A stretch of 64,000 nt of DNA from Bacteroidota bacterium. GTDB lineage: Bacteria; Bacteroidota; Bacteroidia; UKL13-3. The first letter of the stretch is position 1. The number at the start of each line of letters is the position of its first letter. The notes beneath the pieces were generated by a model. It was not told where the DNA came from and did not search any database. It saw only the letters and a program-made list of their open reading frames with translations. Shown in pieces: positions 26,819 to 35,010 of the stretch. Made by a program: the position numbers and the translations under genes. Where the stretch lies: positions 21,066-85,065 of the forward strand of contig JAIYCU010000001.1 of the NCBI GenBank assembly GCA_027487835.1, written 5' to 3'.

Positions 26819-26858
26819 TTAAACAAACATACCCAATCTCCTTCACCCAAAAAATACC
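26819..26858 (+). repeat. 40-bp dispersed intergenic repeat, copy A
   Basis: Begins TTAAACAAACATAC and ends CACCCAAAAAATACC; 35 of 40 positions match the copy at 29231-29270. The surrounding 26706-26966 gap holds no gene. Confidence 0.65.
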
Positions 26859-26966
26859 ATTGTTTGGATATGGGTGTTGGATTATGCCATTTTTGTTGTT
26901 CTTATAAATTGGCTAAAAAACGGCCGCTTAGAAAATATATTTAGGGTAATTAGTAGCTAAATTAAC

Positions 26967-28547
26967 TTAATGCCTATTGTCGCACCTGAGGTAAATACTT
27001 CTTTCAGATAAGTCTAGAATTGAAATATGTGGACAGCCAAATGATTCAAAGTTAAATCCAAAAACTACAGGTGCTTTGTTTTTAAACAATTTACCTGTCC
27101 ATTGATAAATAAAATCACCTTCCTTATTAATAGCATTATTCAATGGAGTAGTTGAAGTACTTTCTCCCTCATCAAATAGTTCATCAAGCACAACCTCATT
27201 GGATTTATTCTCGATGATAATCAATCTTCTTAACTTGGAAACATAATTATAATTATTTACGAAAATATCTTTTACATAATAAGAATGGATTGAATTGATA
27301 CATTTATAATTTGAATCTGAGGCATTAATACATCGTTTTGTCAATAAATCATTTTCTGTACTGTTGCCTTTATTAGGGTATTCCGACCTTTTAATTTTAG
27401 TCCAAACAAGAGGTTTGAGCTGATTCTTAAGGAAAGGATTTACTTTTCCAATACAAACAAAAGACTGATAGTATTTGTCTCCTAAACGTTTTAAAATACT
27501 AGGTTCAACTTCAAATCCGATCATATAATCATATTGATCAAAGCCTTCAAAATCACTTTCGTTTTGTTCTCCTTGTCTATAAACATTAAGGCAAGCAACA
27601 ACATTCAATTTATTTACTTTTAATGAAATTAAAGTATCCATTCCGTAATCATAGATAAACAAAGAATCGTTTTCTGATATTTTTAATTTACTTAAAAACA
27701 ACTTTCTGTGTTTACTATCTAATTTGATATATTCTTCTTCATAATATTTATTACCAGAATACTCGGATTCCTGATTTATTTGAATGGCCAATGAATCTGG
27801 GTGCTCGCTTAACTGATATTTATCTGAAAAAGAAATAAATCCAATCTTCTTATTTTTGTTGATTTGAAATGAACTTAAATAGAAAACTTCAGGATTAGTA
27901 CTTGATTCAAAATAGTTATTGGGATTAAGAACTTTAATTTCATTATTTATTTTTTGAGGAGAATCTTTGATGGTAAACTTTACTTCTGTTATGATGCTGG
28001 TATCGGCACTCATGAATGTTGTACTGTAGAATAATTCTCCGTTTTTATGGTGATGAAATTGAATATCAAATAGTTTTATTTTATTAAACTGCCATTCTTC
28101 AATTACTGGTTTGAATAGATCTTTATGGATGATTTTATCAAAAAAAGGTTTTTGGTTTTTAAGCACATAAAAATGAATTTTTCTATTATGAAAATAATTG
28201 ATGTTTTTAAAAACAAGTTCATTGTTTTTATTGAATTGTTTTTTCTCCTGAAAAACGCCGCTGTCATTTAAAGAATATTCATAAAAAAAGAAGTGAAAGG
28301 TTTCTTCATTTATTGCCTTTTTTAGTTCAGAATAATTGGTGTCAAAATCGAGACTTTCATAACTAATAAGACTGTCTAACGTCTTGGCTGAAACGGATAC
28401 ATTTGAATCTACTTTTTCTGTTTGTGTTGAAATTTGCTTTTCATCAGCGGCACCCGAACCGCAAGAACTTAAGGTAATTAGCAAGAAAATGAAAGCGTAC
28501 AGTAGCGCATTTAATTGGGATTTAGATGGGGAATTGGATTGCTTCAT
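26967..28547 (-). CDS. Lipoprotein of unknown function
   Basis: I do not recognise this 526-residue protein. It has a signal sequence ending in a lipobox, FLLITLSSC, after which GSGAADEKQ follows, so it should be lipidated. The mature part is rich in Asn, Lys, Phe, Ser and Tyr, with alternating hydrophobic strands (KIKLFDIQFHHHKNGELFYS). There is a group of cysteines in the C-terminal half (KRCINASDSNYKCIN, FGCPHISILD, LRCDNRH). Composition is more AT-rich than its neighbours, and together with the repeat pair on both sides this suggests accessory DNA. It is followed upstream by another unknown exported protein on the same strand. Confidence 0.6.
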   Translation of the reverse strand: MKQSNSPSKSQLNALLYAFIFLLITLSSCGSGAADEKQISTQTEKVDSNVSVSAKTLDSLISYESLDFDTNYSELKKAINEETFHFFFYEYSLNDSGVFQEKKQFNKNNELVFKNINYFHNRKIHFYVLKNQKPFFDKIIHKDLFKPVIEEWQFNKIKLFDIQFHHHKNGELFYSTTFMSADTSIITEVKFTIKDSPQKINNEIKVLNPNNYFESSTNPEVFYLSSFQINKNKKIGFISFSDKYQLSEHPDSLAIQINQESEYSGNKYYEEEYIKLDSKHRKLFLSKLKISENDSLFIYDYGMDTLISLKVNKLNVVACLNVYRQGEQNESDFEGFDQYDYMIGFEVEPSILKRLGDKYYQSFVCIGKVNPFLKNQLKPLVWTKIKRSEYPNKGNSTENDLLTKRCINASDSNYKCINSIHSYYVKDIFVNNYNYVSKLRRLIIIENKSNEVVLDELFDEGESTSTTPLNNAINKEGDFIYQWTGKLFKNKAPVVFGFNFESFGCPHISILDLSERSIYLRCDNRH

Positions 28548-28613
28548 AAAATATAAATGCGAGTTGGTAATTCGGATATGGATTCAAATTCACTCTGAGA
28601 TAATTTGATTTGA

Positions 28614-29144
28614 TTATTTTTTCTTTCTTATGATTACTCCTCTGCTGTTTATCTCAAAAATTGCCTTTATTACTTGTTGATTTGATGCATTAGATTTAAT
28701 TTCATTAAGTGAAATTGCATTTTGAGAAATAACATTTAAAATATATGTAACAGTAGATGTGGAATCGTTGGTGCATATATCCTCAAATAAATTTTTATAA
28801 GAATTTCCAAGTCCTTCTCTATTCGTTACAAAGAGATATGGGACATACTTTTTACCAACTAATTCACCGCAAATTAGGAGGTTAAAATTTGGATTAATTG
28901 ACAATTTCCCTATAATCTCAAAACCAGCAGGTGTAAAGGGTCTTAACTTTTCCCTTTTGTTAATATCTAAAATCAGACTTTCGAAACTGCAATTGATTTC
29001 GATTGGCGTTTTTAGTTCCGGCACCGAATCAATAAATTCTGAGTAGAATGGTACATTTTTCGGCCCAATTCCTTGAGCGTTTCCTTTTTGGAAACTGAAA
29101 TGAACTAGGATACTTGCAATTAACAGTATTCTCCAACTTTTCAT
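28614..29144 (-). CDS. Exported protein of unknown function
   Basis: A 176-residue protein with a clear signal peptide (WRILLIASILVHFSFQKGNA, cleavage expected after NA). The mature part has no motif I recognise. Two cysteines occur in INCSFESL and NLLICGEL and one more in FEDICTNDS. The C-terminus VIKAIFEINSRGVIIRKKK is basic, ending in a run of lysines. It lies 66 bases upstream of the unknown lipoprotein gene and may share its transcript. Both sit between the two copies of the 40-bp repeat. Confidence 0.55.
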   Translation of the reverse strand: MKSWRILLIASILVHFSFQKGNAQGIGPKNVPFYSEFIDSVPELKTPIEINCSFESLILDINKREKLRPFTPAGFEIIGKLSINPNFNLLICGELVGKKYVPYLFVTNREGLGNSYKNLFEDICTNDSTSTVTYILNVISQNAISLNEIKSNASNQQVIKAIFEINSRGVIIRKKK

Positions 29145-29230
29145 TTATTGTATTTTTAAGTATTTATTAAAATTGGTTTTGAGTTTGCGCTTTTGACGTT
29201 AATTCAACCCCCGCAGCTTCATCTCGCTTA

Positions 29231-29270
29231 TTAAACAAACATACTTAATCCCTCTCACCCAAAAAATACC
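29231..29270 (+). repeat. 40-bp dispersed intergenic repeat, copy B
   Basis: Counterpart of the copy at 26819-26858 in the same orientation. Here it is followed by ATACCCGTAAGCAGGTAT-like sequence that can form a small hairpin. Confidence 0.65.
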
Positions 29271-29335
29271 CGTAAGCAGGTATATTTAAAATAGAAAAGT
29301 GCTAAAAGCAGAAATGCCATGATGCTCTATACAAT

Positions 29336-29668
29336 CAAATTAGGAGGTATTAGAAGCAAATTCAGAGGAATAAGACCCATTTTGCTTCTTAATACAAGCA
29401 AATTAGGAGGTGTTAGAAGCAAATTCAGAGGAATAAGACCCAATTTTGCTTCTTATTACAAGCAAATTAGGAGGTGTTAGAAGCAAATTCAGAGGAATAA
29501 GACCCAATTTTGCTTCTTATTACAAGCAAATTTGGAGGTGTTAGATGTAAATTAGGAGGAATAAGACCCATTTTGCTTCTTAATACAGGCAAATTAGGAG
29601 GTGTTAGATGTAAATTCAGAGGAATAAGACCCATTTTGCTTCTTAATACAAGCAAATTAGGAGGTGTT
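29336..29668 (+). repeat. Tandem repeat array, 63-64 bp units
   Basis: Units begin with CAAATT(A/T)GGAGGT at 29336, 29399, 29463, 29527, 29590 and 29653, so there are five full copies and a short sixth. Units are nearly identical; the 64-base units have one extra A. Within units 1-3, AGAAGCAAA and TTTTGCTTCT form an inverted repeat of about nine pairs; units 4 and 5 carry AGATGTAAA, which weakens the left arm. There is no frame that runs through all units as a sensible protein. The array fills most of the 545-base gap between 29144 and 29690. It ends 21 bases before the toxin gene's stop. Confidence 0.9.
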
Positions 29669-29689
29669 CGCAAACTCTGCCGTCAGAAG

Positions 29690-30100
29690 CTAGTTTAGAA
29701 AAAACTCATCAGGACTTATAACTGGAATTTCGCTCCCCTTGAAATCTTTCCCATCACGCGTAATAATGTAATTTATTTTTTCGACGGAGGAGGCACACAA
29801 AATTTGTATGGAATCCTCAAAATCTTTGTGATTTGATAAAAGTCCTCTTTTTATGATGTCGATATCAACAGGAATTACAGTTAAAAATTCTAGCAGATTA
29901 TATAATACTTCACGGAGTGATTTTTCATCTAGGTATTTTTTCAATAAATAATGTGTAGTTGCAATCGAATGTGAAGAAGTGAATATTTGCAGCTTATTTT
30001 CTTCTGCAAGTTGAAATAACTCAATTGCATATTTGCTGAAAGGTTTACGATTAGCAATTAAGTCTACAATTATGTTTGTGTCTATAAATACTTTTTTCAT
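29690..30100 (-). CDS. PIN-domain ribonuclease toxin
   Basis: A 136-residue PIN protein, expected to be a metal-dependent RNase of a type II toxin-antitoxin pair (VapC-like). Acidic residues of the active site are visible: Asp7 in FIDTNIIVDL, Asp96 in DFEDSIQILCA and Asp116 in IITRDGKDF. Its ATG overlaps the antitoxin stop as ATGA, giving the usual antitoxin-first order with coupled translation. The pair lies beside a tandem repeat array and unknown genes, which fits mobile or accessory DNA. All key residues seem intact. Confidence 0.88.
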   Translation of the reverse strand: MKKVFIDTNIIVDLIANRKPFSKYAIELFQLAEENKLQIFTSSHSIATTHYLLKKYLDEKSLREVLYNLLEFLTVIPVDIDIIKRGLLSNHKDFEDSIQILCASSVEKINYIITRDGKDFKGSEIPVISPDEFFLN

Positions 30101-30339
30101 AGGTGCTTCTTTTCCATTGAAGACCTAATTTCTGTTTCTTCATCAAAATCTGCAGGTAGATTTACTGCGCCTACAATTTTTTTAAGTTTTGGAGAAAGTT
30201 CATTTACTTCCTTTTCTGTTGTAATCGAATCCAAGTAGCTTTCAATTAGTTCAGATAAACTTCTACCCGTATTTTTAGCGTAAGATTTAGCTTTATCTAT
30301 TATTGACTTATCTACTGTCAATGTAAGTTTAGTTGACAT
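30097..30339 (-). CDS. DUF6364-type antitoxin
   Basis: An 80-residue protein beginning STKLTLTVDKSIIDKAKSYA, the start of a ribbon-helix-helix domain (beta strand LTLTVD followed by two helices with GRSLSELIESYL). This is the DUF6364 pattern commonly paired with PIN toxins. The charged tail (FDEETEIRSSMEKKHL) would cover the toxin. It is first in the operon, overlaps the toxin by four bases and is preceded by paired operator-like repeats over a consensus promoter, so it probably represses its own transcription. Confidence 0.85.
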   Translation of the reverse strand: MSTKLTLTVDKSIIDKAKSYAKNTGRSLSELIESYLDSITTEKEVNELSPKLKKIVGAVNLPADFDEETEIRSSMEKKHL

Positions 30340-30340
30340 A

Positions 30341-30383
30341 ATACGTGTTTTATTTTCAAATATACGTATTTTATTGAAAACAA
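30341..30383 (-). promoter_or_regulatory. Toxin-antitoxin promoter with paired operator repeats
   Basis: Two direct repeats, ATACGTGTTTTAT (30341-30353) and ATACGTATTTTAT (30362-30374), differ at one base and are exactly 21 bases apart, two turns of DNA. On the minus strand a perfect TATATTTG box (30357-30364) lies between and over them, with TTG 16 bases upstream (30381-30383). A repressor bound to the repeats would block this promoter. Confidence 0.65.
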
Positions 30384-30467
30384 TAGATAGTGCTCAAGTT
30401 ATCCTAGTATTTCTTTGGTTCCATAAAACGCCGACTCTTGAACTCAAAACTAGCAAACAAATAATCC

Positions 30468-30869
30468 CTACGGCAACACTACATTTATCGCACCCTCCTT
30501 TAAATCAATATGGCAACAATCTGTGGCTACAACATATTGGCCAGTGTAGATTAAAGAATCCGACTGATAAACTTTAAAAAGCATGCTGTTTTCTTTGTTG
30601 TAACCCAATTGTCTTAAGTGAGAATCGGTGGCCAAGCCAAAATATTGCCCTTGAAAGGCGTTCTTAGCACTGTCTCTTTCCAAAACCACATTGCCTTCTA
30701 CCAATATACTTTCGGTTCTTATCTTGTTTAAACTAGGGTTGCTAGAAGAACTTAGCTTTACCAAAAGCATAGCAAATTCCTCTGTGCAAATTGCATTGTT
30801 GCAGTTTTTATTATTGCAGCTTTGGGTCAACCCAAACCCTAGTATAAACAAGACAAGTATTTTTCTCAT
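30468..30869 (-). CDS. Small putative lipoprotein
   Basis: A 133-residue exported protein. The N-terminus MRKILVLFILGFGLTQSCNN resembles a lipoprotein signal with Cys18 as the lipidated residue, although Q at position -2 is unusual. Further cysteines occur in NCNNAICTEE and ATDCCHID. I do not recognise the domain. It ends 98 bases before the antitoxin promoter region and begins 2 bases before the end of the subtilase gene on the same strand, so it is probably cotranscribed behind that gene. Confidence 0.6.
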   Translation of the reverse strand: MRKILVLFILGFGLTQSCNNKNCNNAICTEEFAMLLVKLSSSSNPSLNKIRTESILVEGNVVLERDSAKNAFQGQYFGLATDSHLRQLGYNKENSMLFKVYQSDSLIYTGQYVVATDCCHIDLKEGAINVVLP

Positions 30870-30871
30870 GC

Positions 30872-32443
30872 TTAAGGAAGTTTAACTTCTCCCTTGCTCA
30901 CTTTTTCTGCCAATACCAAAGCTGCATATAAGTTAACAATGCCGCCTGTTCTGCTAATTTTAGCCAATTTGGTTTTTTTCTTGGTACCTGGTATAATTAC
31001 TTTCTCGGTGCAAACAATGGCACTCATCATAATAATTTGCTTGGTTTGTGCCGCACTTAGTGCAGGGTAATTTTGACGAATAACTGCTGCCACGCCACAT
31101 ACCATTGGGGCTGCCATGCTGGTTCCATTTTGGCTTTTATACTCACTGCCGGGTACACATGAGTAAATATCTACCCCTGGTGCAAATACATCTACATGGG
31201 TTTTGCCATAGTTAGAGAAAGCGGCCACGCGCTCTTTTCCTTCTTTGGCACTCATTGCGCCAACTTCTATCCAATTGCTAAAATTAACGCCTGTTCCTGC
31301 TACAAAACCTTGTGGGTAAAATACTTCTTTTTCTAAGTTGGCAGCATCATTTCCTGCAGCATGAATTAATAGAACATCTTTGCTTTCGGCATATTTTATG
31401 GCTTCTAAAACCAATTCAGAATAAGGAGAAATCTTTTTGCCAAAGCTCATGTTCACCACCTTGGCCCCATTGTCTGCAGCATACCTAATGGCATTGGCCA
31501 CGTCTTTATCGCGCTCATCTCCATCTGGCACACATCTAACGGTCATAATTTCTGCCATTTGGCAAATGCCCATCATGCCTTTGTTATTGTTTCTATCAGC
31601 TGCAATGATACCTGCCACATGCGTACCATGGTCGGCTTTTGGTCCGTTTACACGGTTGTTGCCATAGCCAATTTCTTTGTTGTCATTGTAATTATCACCC
31701 ACCAAATTGCGCGGGTCAAATTTTTTGTTCAAGCCATGTTCCAACACACCTTGATAATGTTCTTGCCCTTCTTTTAGCGATTTCATAATGGGCGAGTTAA
31801 GCATGCCTCCAGTTTGAACCACATATTGCAAAATTTGCTTGCCAAGTTTTTCTTCTTTGCTATTGGTTTCAATGGCTTTTACCTGGTCTAAACTTGGGTT
31901 GGGCTTGCCTGTTTTTTTAAGTGCATTTTGAATGGCTTCTAGTATATCATTTAATTGCTTTACCTGCTCTTCTGTTTCTTTTAGCGAAGCATTATAAAGC
32001 TTAAGCGCCTGCTGATACATGGCTTCTTCTGCTGCTGTTTTGTTGGCTTTGTTTTCTAACAATACCACCAAACGGGTAGATTCATACGTGTCTTCACCCA
32101 CATTTTTTTCTTTGCCGCCAATAAAATTCCAACCATAAATATCATCTATATAGCCGTTTTTATCGTCGTCTATGCCATTTTCTGCAATTTCATTTTTGTT
32201 GACCCAAAGCATCGATTTTAAATCTTCATGGTCTATGTCGGTACCCGCATCAATAACCGCTACCACCACTTTGGGTTTGCCATTATTGTTTAGCTTAAAT
32301 TCCTGGTAAGCCTTTTCTGTGCTTAATCCCCAAACGCCATCACTTGTGGGGTCTTGGTTGAACCAATTTTTGTTTGATTTGTTTTGTGCAAACAATGAAA
32401 TGCTTAAGGCAATACTCACTGCTAAAAGGGCAACTCTTCTCAT
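30872..32443 (-). CDS. Subtilisin-family (S8) serine protease
   Basis: A 523-residue exported protease (signal MRRVALLAVSIALSISLFA). The catalytic triad is complete: Asp65 in AVIDAGTDIDHED, His near 273 in KADHGTHVAGIIAA, and Ser near 440 in NGTSMAAPMVCGV. Between Asp and His lies an insert of about 150 residues rich in Lys and Glu (ETEEQVKQLNDILEAIQNAL) that is helical and typical of a Bacteroidota branch of the family. There is no C-terminal sorting domain, so the enzyme is expected in the periplasm. The small lipoprotein gene follows 2 bases later. Confidence 0.92.
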   Translation of the reverse strand: MRRVALLAVSIALSISLFAQNKSNKNWFNQDPTSDGVWGLSTEKAYQEFKLNNNGKPKVVVAVIDAGTDIDHEDLKSMLWVNKNEIAENGIDDDKNGYIDDIYGWNFIGGKEKNVGEDTYESTRLVVLLENKANKTAAEEAMYQQALKLYNASLKETEEQVKQLNDILEAIQNALKKTGKPNPSLDQVKAIETNSKEEKLGKQILQYVVQTGGMLNSPIMKSLKEGQEHYQGVLEHGLNKKFDPRNLVGDNYNDNKEIGYGNNRVNGPKADHGTHVAGIIAADRNNNKGMMGICQMAEIMTVRCVPDGDERDKDVANAIRYAADNGAKVVNMSFGKKISPYSELVLEAIKYAESKDVLLIHAAGNDAANLEKEVFYPQGFVAGTGVNFSNWIEVGAMSAKEGKERVAAFSNYGKTHVDVFAPGVDIYSCVPGSEYKSQNGTSMAAPMVCGVAAVIRQNYPALSAAQTKQIIMMSAIVCTEKVIIPGTKKKTKLAKISRTGGIVNLYAALVLAEKVSKGEVKLP

Positions 32444-32635
32444 TTTTTAGGTTTGTTAATAATGGGCAATTATATTTGATGTTTACAATATAAAATAAAA
32501 ATTCTTTTAAGTGGCAATTTTAAATGATTCATCCAAACTTCGGTCGGATAAACAACTTAGGCGTTGGTATTTTTTGGTGATTGCTTTTTTGGTAGTTGAA
32601 ATTATATTGGCTTACCTTTTAACCTTATCCTTCTC

Positions 32636-34348
32636 ATGAGCTGGTTAGATTGGCTAGTACTTATAAGTTCTTTGGTTTTTATCTCTGGTTATGGCATTTG
32701 GAAAAGCCGTGGCCAAAAAAATATTGAGTCATACCTTAAAGGAGACAATAGCATTCCTTGGTACATGGTGGGATTATCTATTATGGCCACTCAAGCCAGT
32801 GCTATTACCTTTCTATCCGCTCCAGGGCAAGCCTATACCGATGGAATGCGATTTGTGCAATATTATTTTGGGCTACCTATTGCCATGGTGGTTTTAAGTA
32901 TTTTCTTTTTACCTATTTATCATCGGCTTAATATTTACACGGCTTACGAATTTTTAGAACAACGTTTCGACCAAAAGACACGGGTATTTACTTCCCTCTT
33001 GTTTCTAACACAAAGGGGCTTGGCATCTGGACTTACCCTTTACGCGCCTGCCTTGATATTATCTGCCTTGCTGGGATGGAATATTTATTATACCAATTTA
33101 TTCATTGGGGCCTTTGTGATTCTTTATACGGTATTGGGTGGCTCAAAGGCAGTAAGCTATACGCACTTGCAACAAATGTCTATTATTTTTATTGGGATGT
33201 TTATTGCCGGATACATGATAGTGCATCTTTTACCCGAAGAAATTGGCTTTACCCAAGCGGTTAAGATGGGCGGTAAAATGGGGAAGATGAATGTAATTGA
33301 TCTTAACTTCGACCTTAACAATAAGTACAATATTTGGAGCGGTTTAATTGGAGGATTCTTCTTGGCCTTGTCTTATTTTGGTACAGATCAGTCGCAGGTC
33401 TCACGGTATATTAGTGCCAAAGATTTAAAACAAAGTAGGATGGGACTTCTTATGAATGGGTTAATAAAAGTGCCCATGCAGTTTTTCATCCTTTTAATTG
33501 GGGTATTGTTATTTGTTTTTTATCAGTTTAAGCCAGCGCCATTGTTTTTTAATTCTAATGAAATTACAAAATTAGAAAATAGCACTTACGCAGCAGATTG
33601 GCATAAAATTAATCAATCCCATAGCGCATTGTTTGCGCAAAAGAAAGAAGCTGCATTCGGGTTGAACCAAGCCATAGAGACAGGGAATGAGTTGGGAATT
33701 GAGACCCACAAATCGGTATTGGTTCAAACCGAAAAAGAAATGCAAAGCCTAAGAAAGCAGGCCACCGATTTAATGAAGTTAAACGACCCCAAAGCAGAAA
33801 CGGATGATACCAATTATATCTTTTTAAGGTATGTGATAGATTACTTACCCCATGGATTAATTGGCTTATTGATAGCTGTAATTTTTGCAGCCTCTATGCA
33901 AAGTAAGTCGGCAGAGTTAAATGCCTTGGCCTCTTGCACCATGGTAGATATTTATAAGCGTAGTTTTGTGAAGAATGCCAGTGAAGCGCACTATTTAAAA
34001 GCCTCTAAATGGGCAACAGGTTTATGGGGTGTATATGCCATTGGGGTTGCCATGTTTGCCAATAAATTAGGAAGTTTAATTGAAGCCGTAAATGTATTGG
34101 GTTCTTTGTTTTATGGAACCATTTTGGGCATATTCTTAGTTGCCTTTATGTTTAAATACATTAAGGGCGGAAGTGCCTTTTATGCTGCGGTAATAGCCGA
34201 GGCTATTGTATTGTATTTATACTTTTTTACCAGCATTAGCTTCCTTTGGTTCAACCTATTTGGAAGTGCATTGGTAATCTTGTTCAGCTTTGTGTTTCAG
34301 CTTTTGCAAACCAAATATTCCCCTTCCATTTCTGGTACCAAGGAGTAA
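32636..34348 (+). CDS. Sodium:solute symporter (SSS family)
   Basis: A 570-residue transporter with 13 or so membrane helices and the SSS marks GYGIWKSRGQKNIESYLKGD at the start, SIMATQASAITFLSAPGQAY with the sodium-site region, and FAASMQSKSAELNALASCTM late. Between helices there is a hydrophilic insert near residues 310-395 rich in Lys, Glu and Gln (EKEMQSLRKQATDLMKL), likely a cytoplasmic or periplasmic coiled region known in Bacteroidota members. The solute is unknown. Its last 52 bases overlap the end of the convergent comB gene. Confidence 0.88.
   Translation: MSWLDWLVLISSLVFISGYGIWKSRGQKNIESYLKGDNSIPWYMVGLSIMATQASAITFLSAPGQAYTDGMRFVQYYFGLPIAMVVLSIFFLPIYHRLNIYTAYEFLEQRFDQKTRVFTSLLFLTQRGLASGLTLYAPALILSALLGWNIYYTNLFIGAFVILYTVLGGSKAVSYTHLQQMSIIFIGMFIAGYMIVHLLPEEIGFTQAVKMGGKMGKMNVIDLNFDLNNKYNIWSGLIGGFFLALSYFGTDQSQVSRYISAKDLKQSRMGLLMNGLIKVPMQFFILLIGVLLFVFYQFKPAPLFFNSNEITKLENSTYAADWHKINQSHSALFAQKKEAAFGLNQAIETGNELGIETHKSVLVQTEKEMQSLRKQATDLMKLNDPKAETDDTNYIFLRYVIDYLPHGLIGLLIAVIFAASMQSKSAELNALASCTMVDIYKRSFVKNASEAHYLKASKWATGLWGVYAIGVAMFANKLGSLIEAVNVLGSLFYGTILGIFLVAFMFKYIKGGSAFYAAVIAEAIVLYLYFFTSISFLWFNLFGSALVILFSFVFQLLQTKYSPSISGTKE
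33721..33730 (+). repeat. Dispersed near-palindrome, copy 4
   Basis: Exact GGTTCAAACC in the symporter gene, in the hydrophilic insert, reading L-V-Q-T-E-K. A GGTTGAACC variant lies 61 bases upstream at 33660. Confidence 0.6.
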
Positions 34349-35010
34349 GTATTTTGCTGCAAACAGAAGCTAACATCATCTGTTTGCAAGTGCAATAATT
34401 GGAAGCGGTTGGCATGAGAGCTTTTTCTTACCAATGCCTCTAAGTTGTTTTCATGTTGCTCAAACAATAGCAAGGCAGAGAGGGCCGCATCATCAGGCAT
34501 CTCATATGAATCTTGTAGTTTACTAAGCACAGCGCCTGCAAACAGGGTATCTTCTAAATTGTATTTGTCTTTCCAGCCTGCACAAAGTAAGATTAGGTCT
34601 TTGCCGCTTGCTTTAATTTTTTGACACAAGGCATCGATGTTTAAGAAGGCACCAATGAGGATACTATGGGGGTTTTTAGCCTTTGCCATTTTAATGGCTT
34701 TGGTGCCATTGGTGGTGGTAAAGGCAATGTTTTTTCCACTTAAAAAAGGATTCTCGTATTCAAAGGGAGAGTTTCCCATATCAAAGCCGGGCACTTTCAC
34801 GGCATTTCTTTCGGCAGCAATGATAAAATCAAACTCCTTAAACATAAGGCATTCTTCCGGGTTTGAAACCGGAAGGATTTTTTGAACGCCTGTGTTAAAG
34901 GCTACGCACATAGTGGTGGTAGCCCTAAGAATATCTATTACCACTACCACTTTATCAGTTAAATCATAAAGGGGAAGTAGGGCAGGTGTATGAACAACCT
35001 CTGCTTTCAT
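34297..35010 (-). CDS. comB: Probable 2-phosphosulfolactate phosphatase
   Basis: A 237-residue protein matching ComB, which removes phosphate from 2-phosphosulfolactate. Motifs are VVVIDILRATTTMCVAFNTG near residue 21, AAERNAVKVPGFDMGNSP near 64, and IAFTTTNGTKAIKMA near 94. In methanogens it serves coenzyme M synthesis; in bacteria the family probably makes sulfolactate, and the product here is not known. The start ATG overlaps the gcvT stop as TAATG, so translation is likely coupled. Its 3' end overlaps the symporter gene by 52 bases on the other strand. Confidence 0.85.
   Translation of the reverse strand: MKAEVVHTPALLPLYDLTDKVVVVIDILRATTTMCVAFNTGVQKILPVSNPEECLMFKEFDFIIAAERNAVKVPGFDMGNSPFEYENPFLSGKNIAFTTTNGTKAIKMAKAKNPHSILIGAFLNIDALCQKIKASGKDLILLCAGWKDKYNLEDTLFAGAVLSKLQDSYEMPDDAALSALLLFEQHENNLEALVRKSSHANRFQLLHLQTDDVSFCLQQNTYSLVPEMEGEYLVCKS

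Noticed and set aside
29336..29668. CRISPR array
   Set aside because: Whole 63-64 bp units repeat without unique spacers, and there are no cas genes.
29467..29673. Open frame across the tandem repeats
   Set aside because: It is a translation of the repeats in antisense; the 64-base units shift the frame and there is no start context.
34854..34873. Hairpin CCGGGTTTGAAACCGG as regulatory site
   Set aside because: It lies inside comB coding sequence and looks like an 11-base variant of the dispersed word.
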